From: Vicinamibacterales bacterium
GTDB lineage: Bacteria > Acidobacteriota > Vicinamibacteria > Vicinamibacterales > SCN-69-37
Direction of reading: 5' to 3'
Assembly (NCBI GenBank): GCA_030827135.1
Contig: JAURFE010000003.1
Location: 318,244-382,243 of the forward strand
Length of the DNA: 64,000 nt
The first letter of the stretch is position 1, and every line of letters begins with the position of its first letter. This document shows positions 26,326 to 35,600 of this stretch, one piece after another. The position numbers and the translations under genes were made by a program. The notes beneath the pieces were generated by a model. That model saw nothing but the letters and a program-made list of their open reading frames with translations, was not told the origin of the DNA and did no database searches.

Positions 26326-26455
26326 CCAATTCCCCAATTCCCCAATTCCGATTACCAATTCCGATTACCAATTCCGATTACCAATTCCCAGATTCCCCGA
26401 TTTTCGATAACCGATTACCACTTTCCGATTTCCCGATCCCCCGATTGACTATCAC
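26326..26455. repeat. Right CCGATTACC/CCCAATT array of four-helix-bundle cassette 1
   Basis: Inverted counterpart of 25735-25860, with units such as CCAATTCC, CCGATTACC and CCCCGATT. It begins directly after the four-helix-bundle stop. It runs into the 3' end of the minus-strand PPIase gene, whose last residues (about 20) and stop are encoded by it. Confidence 0.9.
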
Positions 26456-27544
26456 TCTCTTCACCATCACCGCCGTCTCCGGCGTCTCCCCGGTGACAGG
26501 CACGCGCCCGATGGCGGTGGCGACGTCCATGCCCCTGACCACACGGCCGAAGACGGCGTATTGATTGTCGAGGCCGCGGCATTCGCCGGTGCAGATAAAA
26601 AACGACGTCGTGGCGCTCGCCGGGTCGTCTCCGCGGGCCATGGAGAGAATGCCGGGCACGTTCGGTGTGTTGGTGAACTCGGGCTGAAGCGTGTGAATCA
26701 GGGCGGCTTGTTTCTGTGTCAGCGGCGTCTGCCGGTGGGTCGGCGAGCCGGTCTGGATGACAAAATTCGGCACGACACGATGGAAGAGCGTGTCGTCATA
26801 CACACCGGCTGCGGCCAGTTGCAGAAAATTGCGCACGGTCTCTGGCGCGAGTGTCGCCAGCATCTCGACCTCAATCTCCCCCATCGTCGTCTCAAGCACC
26901 GCGCGGTACGTCGACAGCTCTTCCGGCGTTGCTGTCACGAACGGATCGACCACGGGACGCGGAGTGTCGCGAATGGCCACCTTCGTGATGGTGACGCGCT
27001 CCTTCGCCATCCCTTTTTCGTCGGCGTCAATCGCCGAGATTGCCTGCACGACCTCGATACCTTCAACGACGCGACCGAAGATGGAGTATTGGCCGTCGAG
27101 CGCGACCTGGGGAGTGGCGCACACAAAAAACTGCAGACCGCCGCTGTCCGGCTGGCCGGGGGCCAGCACCGCGCTCACAGTACCGAGAGTATGGGATTCG
27201 CCACTGAGCTCGCGGCGCAGGCGATTCAAACCGCCCGTGCCGTACTGTGCGAACTTCGCAGGATCCTTGCTCAGGGGGTCGCCCCCCTGGATGATTCCGT
27301 ATTTGATGACCCGATGGAACGTCGTGCCTTCATAGGCGCCTTCCTGCGCATTTCTGATGAAGAACCCCACATGGTTCGGCGCGGCGTCGGGCAAGAGGTC
27401 GAAGATGAATGTGCCCTTCGACGTCTCGACGACTGCCTGTTTTCCAGCCATGTCCGCGGTCTTCAGCGGTGTCGTGAAGAACGCCGGCCGGACCGGCGCC
27501 GCCTGCGCCAGCAGGGAGACGAGCAAGATCAACTGGCCGATCAT
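26378..27544 (-). CDS. Secreted peptidyl-prolyl isomerase with two cyclophilin domains
   Basis: A 388-residue exported protein with a short signal peptide (about 1-16). Cyclophilin domain 1 (about 35-200) has FHRVIKYGIIQGGDP and QFFVCATPQVALDGQYSIFGRVVEG. Domain 2 (about 215-370) has FHRVVPNFVIQTGSP, SMARGDDPASATTSFFICTGECRGLDNQYAVFGRVVRG. In domain 1 the usual catalytic Phe/Gln pattern is partly replaced. Both catalyse or mimic proline isomerisation during periplasmic folding. The last 20 residues (GIGKSESGNRLSKIGESGNW) are translated from the cassette 1 repeat array, so the native C-terminus has been replaced or extended. The ATG at 27544 lies next to another repeat (27562-27598). Confidence 0.88.
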   Translation of the reverse strand: MIGQLILLVSLLAQAAPVRPAFFTTPLKTADMAGKQAVVETSKGTFIFDLLPDAAPNHVGFFIRNAQEGAYEGTTFHRVIKYGIIQGGDPLSKDPAKFAQYGTGGLNRLRRELSGESHTLGTVSAVLAPGQPDSGGLQFFVCATPQVALDGQYSIFGRVVEGIEVVQAISAIDADEKGMAKERVTITKVAIRDTPRPVVDPFVTATPEELSTYRAVLETTMGEIEVEMLATLAPETVRNFLQLAAAGVYDDTLFHRVVPNFVIQTGSPTHRQTPLTQKQAALIHTLQPEFTNTPNVPGILSMARGDDPASATTSFFICTGECRGLDNQYAVFGRVVRGMDVATAIGRVPVTGETPETAVMVKRVIVNRGIGKSESGNRLSKIGESGNW

Positions 27545-27561
27545 CGTCCCATTATCCACAT

Positions 27562-27598
27562 CCGCCCACCCGCCCACCTGCCCACCTGCCCACCTGCC
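27562..27598. repeat. CCCACCTG 8-base tandem repeat in a divergent promoter
   Basis: Four to five copies of CCCACCTG/CCCACCCG sit between the divergent PPIase and M28 peptidase genes, 2 bases upstream of the M28 -10 box. The same family flanks four-helix-bundle cassette 2 at 59291-59768. Confidence 0.85.
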
Positions 27599-27599
27599 G

Positions 27600-27605
27600 T
27601 AGACT
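27600..27605 (+). promoter_or_regulatory. -10-like box TAGACT for a leaderless M28 peptidase
   Basis: TAGACT lies 6 bases before ATG 27612. The spacer and -35 region fall within the CCCACCTG array, so copy number could affect expression. Confidence 0.5.
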
Positions 27606-27611
27606 GGACCC

Positions 27612-29297
27612 ATGACCCGACCCTTCCCTCGCCGCAGTGGCATCCCCGCCGGTCTCCTGGCCCTGACAATCGCGTGCGCTCCAGCGCCGCCTGAGAAAGT
27701 GGCAGACCTGCCGAATCTCGACACGGCGCGTGTGCTGGCCGACATCACGCGTCTGTCTTCCGATGAATTTCAGGGGCGCGCGCCCGGTGGTGAGGGTGAA
27801 CGTCTGACCGTCGAATATCTGACCACGCAGTTCAAGGCAGCGGGCCTGGAACCCGGCAACCAGGATGGCACGTACGTGCAGAAGGTGCCGCTGGTGGGGC
27901 TGCGGCCGATGGTGACGTCGCCGTTCACGGTGAAGCAGGGTGGCAGGTCCAGGACGCTGCGCGTCCTGGGTGACGTGGTGCCGTTCAGCACACGCGTCGC
28001 GGAAGAGGTGTCGCTGACCGACTCCGAGCTGGTGTTTGTCGGCTATGGCATCCAGGCGCCTGAATTCGGATGGGATGACTTCAAGGGTGTGGACGTCAAG
28101 GGCAAGACGGTTTTGATGCTCGTGAACGATCCGCCGGTTCCCGGCAACGGTCCCGGCAACCTGGATCCAGCGGCGTTCGGTGGCAAGGCGATGACCTACT
28201 ACGGCCGCTGGACCTACAAATTCCAGAAGGCCGCCGAAATGGGCGCCGCCGGCGTCCTCGTCATTCACGAAACCGAACCCGCCGGATACCCGTTCTCCGT
28301 CGCACAGGGCATGGGCGGCGAGCGGTTCAACCTCGTCACACCGGACAAGAACATGAGCCGGGCGGCCGTCGAAGGCTGGATTTCGCTCGAAGCCACCACG
28401 GAGCTCTTCACATCGGCTGGTCTCGACTTCGACGCGCTGAAAGCCCGCGCCGCCACGAAGGACTTCGCACCGGTCTCGCTGAAGACCACCGCGTCGGTCA
28501 CGCTGTCTCAGACGATGCGGACCGTGGATTCGCAGAATGTCATCGCCAAACTGACCGGCAGCGATCCTGTGCTCAAGGATGAGTACGTCATCTACTCCGC
28601 ACACTGGGATCACCTCGGTGTGTCCACGGTCCCGCGCGACGGCGACGCCATCAACAACGGCGCCATGGATAACGCAAGCGGCACGGCCGCCATGCTCGAA
28701 ATTGCACGGGCGTTCAAAGCCATCACACCCGCCCCGAAACGATCTATCGTTTTTCTTGCCGTCACCGCGGAAGAACAGGGGTTGCTCGGTTCCGAGTATT
28801 ACGCGAAGTTCCCGCTCTATCCCCTCGATCGCACGCTGGCCAACGTCAACGTGGACGGCATGAACATGTGGGGACGCACGAGTGATGTGACCGTGGTCGG
28901 ATACGGTGCGTCGGATCTCGACGACTACCTCGCCACCGCGGCCGCCGAGCAGGGCCGCACGCTGATTCCCGACCCCGAGTCCGAGAAGGGGTTCTACTAT
29001 CGCTCCGACCACTTCAATTTCGCCAAGGTCGGAATTCCCGCGCTCTACACCGACGACGGCGCGACATTCATCGACAAGCCGGCGGGATATGGGCAGCAGA
29101 AGCGTGACGAGTTCAACAAGCGCGATTACCACGCGCCGTCGGACGAAGTGAAGCCCGATTGGGATCTCGCCGGACTCGCGGAAGACGGAAAACTTCTGCT
29201 CGCGGTCGGCTATCGCGTCGCCACAGCGGCCACGTACCCCGAGTGGAAACCCGGGAACGAGTTCAAGGCCGTCCGAGACAAGATGCTGAATCGGTAA
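27612..29297 (+). CDS. M28 family metallopeptidase lipoprotein with PA domain
   Basis: A 561-residue predicted lipoprotein (LTIAC, Cys near 21) of the M28 di-zinc aminopeptidase family. A PA domain (about 135-280; VFVGYGIQAPEFGWDDFKGVDVKGKTVLMLVNDPP) is inserted before the catalytic core. Zinc and catalytic residues are visible in order: SAHWDHLG (His and catalytic Asp), GAMDNASGTAAMLEIAR (bridging Asp), TAEEQGLLGSEYY (catalytic Glu and ligand Glu), NVDGMNM (Asp), and YYRSDHFNFAKVGIPAL (His). It probably trims N-terminal residues from peptides outside the inner membrane. The stop codon TAA overlaps the repeat hairpin at 29297-29335. Confidence 0.93.
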   Translation: MTRPFPRRSGIPAGLLALTIACAPAPPEKVADLPNLDTARVLADITRLSSDEFQGRAPGGEGERLTVEYLTTQFKAAGLEPGNQDGTYVQKVPLVGLRPMVTSPFTVKQGGRSRTLRVLGDVVPFSTRVAEEVSLTDSELVFVGYGIQAPEFGWDDFKGVDVKGKTVLMLVNDPPVPGNGPGNLDPAAFGGKAMTYYGRWTYKFQKAAEMGAAGVLVIHETEPAGYPFSVAQGMGGERFNLVTPDKNMSRAAVEGWISLEATTELFTSAGLDFDALKARAATKDFAPVSLKTTASVTLSQTMRTVDSQNVIAKLTGSDPVLKDEYVIYSAHWDHLGVSTVPRDGDAINNGAMDNASGTAAMLEIARAFKAITPAPKRSIVFLAVTAEEQGLLGSEYYAKFPLYPLDRTLANVNVDGMNMWGRTSDVTVVGYGASDLDDYLATAAAEQGRTLIPDPESEKGFYYRSDHFNFAKVGIPALYTDDGATFIDKPAGYGQQKRDEFNKRDYHAPSDEVKPDWDLAGLAEDGKLLLAVGYRVATAATYPEWKPGNEFKAVRDKMLNR

Positions 29298-29335
29298 TCG
29301 GGGAATCCAGGTTTCCGCTTACCCGATTCCCCGAT
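29297..29335. repeat. Solo AATCGGGG repeat hairpin between convergent genes
   Basis: Perfect 11-bp arms ATCGGGGAATC (29297-29307) and GATTCCCCGAT (29325-29335), of the family that makes up the cassette 1 arrays. It touches the M28 stop and covers the methyltransferase stop at 29319. It is likely to work as a bidirectional terminator. Confidence 0.8.
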
Positions 29336-29939
29336 GTCGTACGACCCACGTCGTCATCGACCGTTGACCATGCACGATGGTGGTCTTGAGGGGGTCGAGT
29401 AACGCTCCATAACGCGCGGTGAGGCGCATGAGTTGCGCCTCGTCGGTCAGATACCGCTCAGAGCCGTCGGGCAGCAATGCCCGGCGGCCCTCGTCCGTGT
29501 TGACCCATCGGACCTCGGACTCGATGCCCGCCGATGAAGCCAGCCGCGCGAAAAACAGGCCGCCCGGCCGCAACACCCTGAACAACTCCCCGATCATCCC
29601 CTCAAAGTGCGCATCGTCGCGTGCGAAGTGCAGGACGGCGCTGCAGATCACCACGTCGAAGACACCTGAATCAAATGGCAGCGCGTCGAGCGGCGCGAGG
29701 CGGGCGTGGCCGTCCTCCAGCGGGTGACCGACTTCGGTGGCCAACTCCGCAAAGGCCGCGATAGCGCGTGGATTCTCATCGACGCCGAACACCTCAAAAC
29801 CCTCGCGCAGCAGGTAATGCGCGTTGCGGCCGGACCCGCAGCCGGCGTCGAGAATGCGGTCGCCTGCGGAGATACGCCCCTTGAGGAGTTGATCGAAGAG
29901 GTAGATATCGATGCCGCCGAAGAGTGTCGTGAGGTTCAT
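29319..29939 (-). CDS. Class I SAM-dependent methyltransferase
   Basis: A 206-residue Rossmann methyltransferase: motif I ILDAGCGSGRNAHYLLREG (about 30-48), acidic loop FGVDENPRAI, motif III-like FDVVICSAVLHFARDDAHF, and RVLRPGGLFFARLAS. The N-terminal FGGIDIYLFDQLLKGR resembles the tellurite-resistance/TehB-like small methyltransferases, but the substrate cannot be deduced. ATG 29939 gives this family start; the longer frame to 30038 overlaps the divergent peptidase promoter. The last codons (HRGIG) and the stop come from the AATCGGG repeat. Confidence 0.88.
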   Translation of the reverse strand: MNLTTLFGGIDIYLFDQLLKGRISAGDRILDAGCGSGRNAHYLLREGFEVFGVDENPRAIAAFAELATEVGHPLEDGHARLAPLDALPFDSGVFDVVICSAVLHFARDDAHFEGMIGELFRVLRPGGLFFARLASSAGIESEVRWVNTDEGRRALLPDGSERYLTDEAQLMRLTARYGALLDPLKTTIVHGQRSMTTWVVRHRGIG

Positions 29940-29967
29940 GGTGTGCACCCGGGCACTCGGCTCAGTG

Positions 29968-29973
29968 TATATT
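29968..29973 (+). promoter_or_regulatory. -10-like box TATATT for a leaderless hydrolase gene
   Basis: TATATT lies 6 bases before ATG 29980, in the 40-base divergent region shared with the methyltransferase gene. Confidence 0.6.
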
Positions 29974-29979
29974 GCGCGC

Positions 29980-31095
29980 ATGCGCACACACCTTCGACTC
30001 GCACTCGGGCTTGTGGCGGCTCTGACGACGGGCACCATCGTTTCCCTTGACGGACAGGTCCAGGAACAGGGCGGCCAGGCCCAGGGTCGGGGTGGCGGTC
30101 GTGGCGGTGGCGAGCAGGTCGTGATGGACGAGGCCCGGGCACGCCAACTCTACGTGAGCAACCGGCACGAAGATCATCCGCCGGCCAACTACGAGGCGCA
30201 GATCGCGGCCAAGGCGAAGGAAGATGCGCGGTATGCGGATGCCTGTCGCGGCGTCATGGAGTGCACCAAGATTACCTATCGCAGCAGTGTTGGTGACATG
30301 GACATTCCGGCGTACCTGTTCCAACCGCTCGACAAAGGGGGACCACGCAGCCGCGCCGCGATGATCTGGGTCCATGGTGGCGTGCATGGCAACTGGTCCA
30401 TCTCGTATTTCCCGTTTGTGCGGGAAGCCGTGCAGAAGGGATACGTCATCATTGCGCCCGAGTACCGGGGCAGCACCGGGTACGGAGAGGCGCACTACAT
30501 GGCGATCGACTATGGCGGGTACGAAATCGACGACACCATCAGCGCCGTGGACTACCTGAAGACCCTGCCGCATGTGAATCCTGAGCGCCTGGGCATCATG
30601 GGTTGGAGCCACGGCGGATTCATCGCGCTGCACTCGGTATTCCGCGAGAAGCACCCGTTCAAGGCCGCGGTCGCCATGGTGCCTGTGACGAATCTGTTCT
30701 TCCGGCTCTCGTACAAGGGCCCGGGTTACCAGCGCAGCTTCTCAACAATGGAACGCGTGTTGGGCCTGCCGTTCGAGCGCCGCGAGATCTACAAGGAGCG
30801 ATCACCGATCTATCACGTGGACAAGCTCCAGGTGCCGTTGCTGGTCCATGTTGCGACAAACGACACGGACGTGAACTTCGAAGAGGCCGAGCAGATCATC
30901 GACGCGCTGCGGGCCAGGAAGCCGAACCTCTCGGAGACGAAGGTCTACGTGAATCCGACGCCCGGGCCCACCAGCGTGGGCCACACGTTCAATCGGCGCA
31001 CAAACACCACGACGCTCCAGCGCGACGATTCGCCCGAACAGGTTGAGTCCTGGAATCTTGTGTGGGCCTTCTGGGAGAGACACATCGGCAGGTAG
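29980..31095 (+). CDS. Secreted S9-like alpha/beta hydrolase (prolyl oligopeptidase family)
   Basis: A 371-residue exported hydrolase. After a signal peptide (about 1-26) comes a Gly/Gln-rich stretch (GGQAQGRGGGRGGGEQ). The alpha/beta-hydrolase domain has the oxyanion segment WVHGGVHGNW, EYRGSTGYGEAHY, the nucleophile elbow GWSHGG, and a C-terminal VHVATNDTDVNFEEAEQ (Asp) with VGHTF (likely His). It lacks the N-terminal propeller of full S9 enzymes, so it may act on esters or short peptides. Start 29980 is fixed by TATATT 6 bases upstream; the upstream in-frame codons are in the promoter. Confidence 0.88.
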   Translation: MRTHLRLALGLVAALTTGTIVSLDGQVQEQGGQAQGRGGGRGGGEQVVMDEARARQLYVSNRHEDHPPANYEAQIAAKAKEDARYADACRGVMECTKITYRSSVGDMDIPAYLFQPLDKGGPRSRAAMIWVHGGVHGNWSISYFPFVREAVQKGYVIIAPEYRGSTGYGEAHYMAIDYGGYEIDDTISAVDYLKTLPHVNPERLGIMGWSHGGFIALHSVFREKHPFKAAVAMVPVTNLFFRLSYKGPGYQRSFSTMERVLGLPFERREIYKERSPIYHVDKLQVPLLVHVATNDTDVNFEEAEQIIDALRARKPNLSETKVYVNPTPGPTSVGHTFNRRTNTTTLQRDDSPEQVESWNLVWAFWERHIGR

Positions 31096-31158
31096 CGGCA
31101 CTCTGGACTGTGCAGTCCGATACATATGGCGGGCCGGGTTGTCCTCCACCATGGGTGG

Positions 31159-31509
31159 ATGAGAACCCTACTGACAACATTCATCGGCGTAGCCATGATG
31201 GCCGGCGCCGCAGGCGCACAGGCACCGGACCCCAAGAAAGCAGACGCGGGCCAGAAGGTCTACGTCGCGCAGAAATGCTCCGTCTGCCACGCCATCAAGA
31301 ACTCGGGCGGAAAATCGGCGAGCGCACTCGGCGGCGTGGGCGCGAAGCTGACCGAAGGCGACATCCGGAAGTGGCTGACGCACACGGCTGAGATGGAGTC
31401 GAAGGTCAAACCGAAGCCGAAGATGTCGATGGCGTCGTACATGAAGACGCACAAACTCAGCGACACAGACGTGGACGCACTGGTCGCATTTCTTATCAGC
31501 CAGAAGTAA
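31159..31509 (+). CDS. Small periplasmic c-type cytochrome
   Basis: A 116-residue exported monoheme cytochrome c: signal peptide (about 1-20, ending GAQA), heme site CSVCH near residue 35, and Met candidates in KMSMASYM as sixth ligand. The C-terminal helix LSDTDVDALVAFLISQK is the usual class I end. It probably shuttles electrons in the periplasm. In-frame ATGs at 31126 and 31159 compete; 31159 gives a clean signal peptide. It is convergent with the DsbA-like gene, 9 bases away. Confidence 0.85.
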   Translation: MRTLLTTFIGVAMMAGAAGAQAPDPKKADAGQKVYVAQKCSVCHAIKNSGGKSASALGGVGAKLTEGDIRKWLTHTAEMESKVKPKPKMSMASYMKTHKLSDTDVDALVAFLISQK

Positions 31510-31518
31510 CCGCGGCGG

Positions 31519-32196
31519 TTACTGCAGCTGCGACTGAATCGCCGCCCGAAGGTCGGCGTAGCTCAGGCGTGTCAACTCGCGGCCGTTGATGAAAAACGTC
31601 GGCGTGCCTGTGACACCGAGCGACTGGCCATCGGTCTGATCCTGGAGAATCCGGATGCGAATCTGGGGATCGGCGGCTGCGGCCTGGAGTTTGGCGACGT
31701 CGATGCCGACCATCGGCGCGTAGGTCAGAAGCAGATCGGGCCGTGGTGCGGCGTGGCTCGCCCATTCGGGCTGCCGGAGCATCATGATCTCGAGAAACTC
31801 CCAGTACTTGTCCTGCGCACGCGCCGCCTCAAGCAGTGAAGACGCGTAGACGGCGTTGCCGTGGAGCGGCATGTACCGGATCACCAGCTTCATGCGGCCT
31901 TCGAACTCCGTCAGGAGTTGCTTCACCATCGGAAACATCACACGACAGGATTCACACTCCGGATCCAGATACTCGACGACGGTGACCTGCGCCTGTGCAG
32001 GACCAAGGAAGGGACTGTGCGGGCGCACGAGCGCAAGGCTGGTCTGCGTCGGTGCCTGAGGACCAGCGGCCGGAACGCCGGTGGCGGGACTGGACGCAGG
32101 GGCGGTGGGTGCCGGCTGGTACCACGTCGCCGCGAGCACAAACAGGCCGATGACTGTCGCCGCAACGGCACCGAGCGTGAGCTTATTGATCTTCAC
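31519..32196 (-). CDS. DsbA/DsbG-like membrane-anchored thiol-disulfide oxidoreductase
   Basis: A 225-residue protein with an N-terminal membrane anchor (about 3-25) and a Pro/Ala-rich linker. A thioredoxin fold of the Thioredoxin_4/DsbA type follows (about 65-225). The active site is ECESC (CxxC), and the cis-Pro loop is GVTGTPTFFING. Anchored in the periplasm, it should be the redox partner of the DsbB encoded immediately upstream. GTG 32196 is chosen over 32202 because AGGGGAG then lies at the usual distance. The start overlaps the dsbB end by 14 bases, the last gene of the metH operon. Confidence 0.88.
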   Translation of the reverse strand: MKINKLTLGAVAATVIGLFVLAATWYQPAPTAPASSPATGVPAAGPQAPTQTSLALVRPHSPFLGPAQAQVTVVEYLDPECESCRVMFPMVKQLLTEFEGRMKLVIRYMPLHGNAVYASSLLEAARAQDKYWEFLEIMMLRQPEWASHAAPRPDLLLTYAPMVGIDVAKLQAAAADPQIRIRILQDQTDGQSLGVTGTPTFFINGRELTRLSYADLRAAIQSQLQ

Positions 32197-32641
32197 GAAC
32201 ACTCCCCTTCACCAGAGCATTGAACCACATCAGGCCACCCGCGAGGGCCAGGAAGCTGCCGAGTGACAGAAGGGGAATGGAAACAAAACCAAGCAGGTCG
32301 AGCTGTCGTTCCGTGCACGACACGCCGGAGCCGCACGGCACAATCTCGGCGGCAATCACGCCGTAGTAGAGCAGACAGTGATAAACCGTGATCACGAAGC
32401 CAACTACTACCAGCGGCCAGAGATACTTCGCGACCTGTGTGTCGCGGGTCAGCAACGCCACGGTGGAGATCGCCACGATTGGGTACATCGCGATCCGCTG
32501 ATACCAACACAATGTGCACGGCGGGAACGACATGATTTCGCTGAAAAACAGGCTCCCCACCGTCGCCAGCAGACTGACGAGCCACACCAGAAAGAGAGGG
32601 AGCCAGACGGCGTCGGGTGCTACAGATTTGGCGACAGCCAA
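32183..32641 (-). CDS. dsbB: Disulfide bond formation protein B
   Basis: A 152-residue membrane protein with four helices. It re-oxidises DsbA and passes electrons to quinone. The first periplasmic loop has [11 protein letters not shown] (CxxC), and the second has VPCGSGVSC, the second Cys pair. [17 protein letters not shown] is the last helix. The start is TTG 32641, inside the metH 3' end. It is supported by a strong GAGGAGG 7 bases upstream and by lack of another start before the first helix. Overlap with metH (22 bases) and with the DsbA-like gene (14 bases) indicates a single transcript. Confidence 0.92.
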   Translation of the reverse strand: MAVAKSVAPDAVWLPLFLVWLVSLLATVGSLFFSEIMSFPPCTLCWYQRIAMYPIVAISTVALLTRDTQVAKYLWPLVVVGFVITVYHCLLYYGVIAAEIVPCGSGVSCTERQLDLLGFVSIPLLSLGSFLALAGGLMWFNALVKGSVREDQ

Positions 32642-35600
32642 CGTTCAGCCTCCTCGAGCGACATGCCCTTGCGCTCAGCATAATCCGCGAGCTGATCGCG
32701 ACCGATGCGGCCGACGTTGAAGTACTTCGCCTGCGGATGGCTGAAGTAAAGACCGCTGACGGATGCCGCCGGCCACATCGCGAAGTTTTCGGTCAGCGTG
32801 ATGCCAAGCGCCGGCGCATCGAGCAACTCGAACAGCGTCTTCTTCTCGGTGTGGTCAGGACACGCGGGGTAGCCAAACGCGGGACGGATGCCGCGGTACT
32901 TCTCCTGAGCCAGTTCCTCGAGTGTGAACTGCTCGCCTTTGCCATACCCCCAGTCATCGCGGACCCGTGCGTGCAGATACTCCGCAAACGCCTCCGCTAG
33001 CCGGTCAGCCAGGGCCTTCGCCATGATGGCGTGGTAATCATCGTGCTGCGCCTCGAACTCTTTCACCAACTCGTCCACGCCGATGCCCGTGGTCACCGCA
33101 AACGCACCGATGTAGTCGGGCGCCATACTCGCCTTCGGCGCGACAAAGTCGGCCAGCGATCGATTGGGCCTCCCGTCGGCAATCGGCTCCTGTTGCCGCA
33201 GCATGTGAAACCGCGCGAGCTCGCTGTTCCGGGCGTCATCCTTGTAGACGATGATGTCGTCGCCGACGCTGTTGGCGGGCCAGAACCCGTACACCCCCCT
33301 CGCGGTGAACCGCTGTTCGGCGACGATGCGCTTCAGCAACGCCTGCGCGTGTTCGTAGAGATCACGCGCGGCCGCTCCGTAGTCCGGATGGTCGAAGATC
33401 GCGGGGAACTTCCCCTTCAGATCCCAGGCTGAGAAGAAGAATGTCCAGTCGATGTAGGGCACGATCTTCTCGAGCGGCTCGTTCTCAAGAATCCGCTTCC
33501 CCACGAACCAGGGCACAGCGATCTCGAGCGTGTCCCAGTCGGTCTTGAGGGGATTCGCCTTCGCCTGTTCGTACGTCAGAATCGCACGCTCAGTGCGGAC
33601 ACCGTATTTCACCCGCAGCTCTTCCTGGTCCGCGCGCACCTGTACCAGGTAGTCGGGCCGCTTGTCGTCGCTCAGAAGGCTCGAGACCACGTCGACGGCT
33701 CGCGAGGCGTCAAGGACGTGCACGGTCGGCCCGGAATAGTTCGGCGCAATCTTCACCGCCGTATGCTGCCGGCTCGTCGTCGCCCCACCAATCAGCAGCG
33801 GCAGCGTCATGCCGCGCCGTTCCATCTCCTTGGCCACGTGCACCATCTCGTCGAGGGACGGCGTGATGAGACCGCTGAGGCCGACGATGTCCACCTTGTG
33901 TTCAACGGCCGCGGCCAGAATCCTGTCGGTGCTGACCATGACGCCGAGGTCGACGACTTCGTAGTTGTTGCACCCGAGCACAACGCCGACGATGTTTTTG
34001 CCAATGTCGTGGACATCACCCTTCACCGTCGCCATGAGGATGCGTCCCTGCGGCTTCATGTCCACGCCGGCCGCGATCTGCGCTTCCTTCTCGGCCGCCA
34101 TGTACGGTTCGAGGTAGGCCACCGCGCGTTTCATCGCACGGGCACTCTTCACAACCTGCGGCAGGAACATCTTGCCGGCACCGAAGAGGTCGCCGACGAC
34201 CTTCATGCCGTCCATCAGCGGCCCTTCGATCACTTCGAGTGGGCGCGCGAACTGCTGTCGCGCCTCCTCGGCGTCAACTTCAATGAAGTCCACGACGCCG
34301 TGAATCAGGGCGTAAGCCAGTCGTTCGCTCACCGGCTTCTCGCGCCACGCCAGATCGGTTTCCCGCTTCTTCCCGGCACCACGAACCGACTCGGCAAACG
34401 TGACCATCCGTTCGGTCGCGTCAGGACGACGGTCGAACAACACGTCTTCGACGTGTTCGAGCAGGTCCTTCGGAATGTCCTCGTATACGACCAACTGGCC
34501 CGCGTTGACGATGCCCATGTCCATGCCGGCCTTGATCGCATGAAACAGGAACGCCGAATGGATCGCCTCGCGCACGATGTCGTTGCCGCGAAAGGAAAAG
34601 GAGAGGTTGCTCACGCCGCCGCTGATGCGTACGCCGGGGCAGGTGTCCTTGATGATGCGCGTGGCTTCGATGAAGTTGATCGCGTACCGGTTGTGTTCCT
34701 CCAGGCCGGTGGCAATCGCGAGGATATTCGGGTCGAAGATGATGTCGGTCGGATCAAACCCGGCGCGCTGGACCAGCAGTCTGTACGCGCGCTGGCAGAT
34801 GGCGACCTTGCGCTCAGTCGTGTCGGCCTGCCCCGTTTCGTCGAAGGCCATGACGACGACGGCCGCGCCGTAGCGGTGCACCAGTTCGGCCTTCGCCAGG
34901 AAGTCGGCCTCCCCTTCTTTGAGGGAGATCGAGTTCACGACCGACTTGCCCTGCACACACTTGAGGCCCGCCTCGATGACCGACCACTTTGAGCTGTCGA
35001 TCATGATCGGCACACGCGCGATTTCTGGTTCCGTCGCGATGTAATTCAGGAACGTCGTCATCGCCGCTTCCGAGTCGAGCATGCCTTCGTCCATGTTGAC
35101 GTCGATCAGGTTGGCGCCACCGCGCACCTGCTCGACGGCCACACTTGCGGCCTCGGTCCAGTTGCCGTCCTTGACCAGCCGCATGAATTTCTTGGACCCG
35201 GTCACGTTGGTCCGCTCGCCGATCATCTGGAAGTTGCTGTCCGGCCGGATAATGAGCGGCTCCAGCCCCGCCAACTTCGTCAAAAAAGACGTCGGGAGGC
35301 TTTTTTCTGGTCCGGACGTCGAATTGTCGCCAGTTTCATTGGCTCTGTCCTCTTTAAAGACACCCGACGTCTTTTTTCTAGGGGGGACGCCCGCGACGGC
35401 GCGAGCGATGGCGCCGATGTGGTCGGGGGTGGTGCCGCAGCAGCCGCCGAGAATGTTGGCAAAGCCGGAGGCGGCAAAGTCCTTGAGCAGGCGGCCGGTT
35501 TCTTCAGGCAGTTCGTCGTATTCGCCGAAGGCGTTCGGGAGGCCGGCGTTCGGGTACGCGTGCACCCAGCATTCGGCCTGGCGCGAGAGTTCCTCAAGGT

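Noticed and set aside
25735..26455. Possible CRISPR array
   Set aside because: Units are 7-9 bases with no unique 28-40-base spacers, no leader and no cas genes nearby; the arrays are tandem and inverted to each other.
27552..29132. 526-codon minus-strand frame antisense to the M28 peptidase
   Set aside because: Shadow of the metallopeptidase; its C-terminal end is only the translated repeat array.
33718..34992. 424-codon plus-strand frame antisense to metH
   Set aside because: No domain and no start signal; metH on the other strand is fully conserved.
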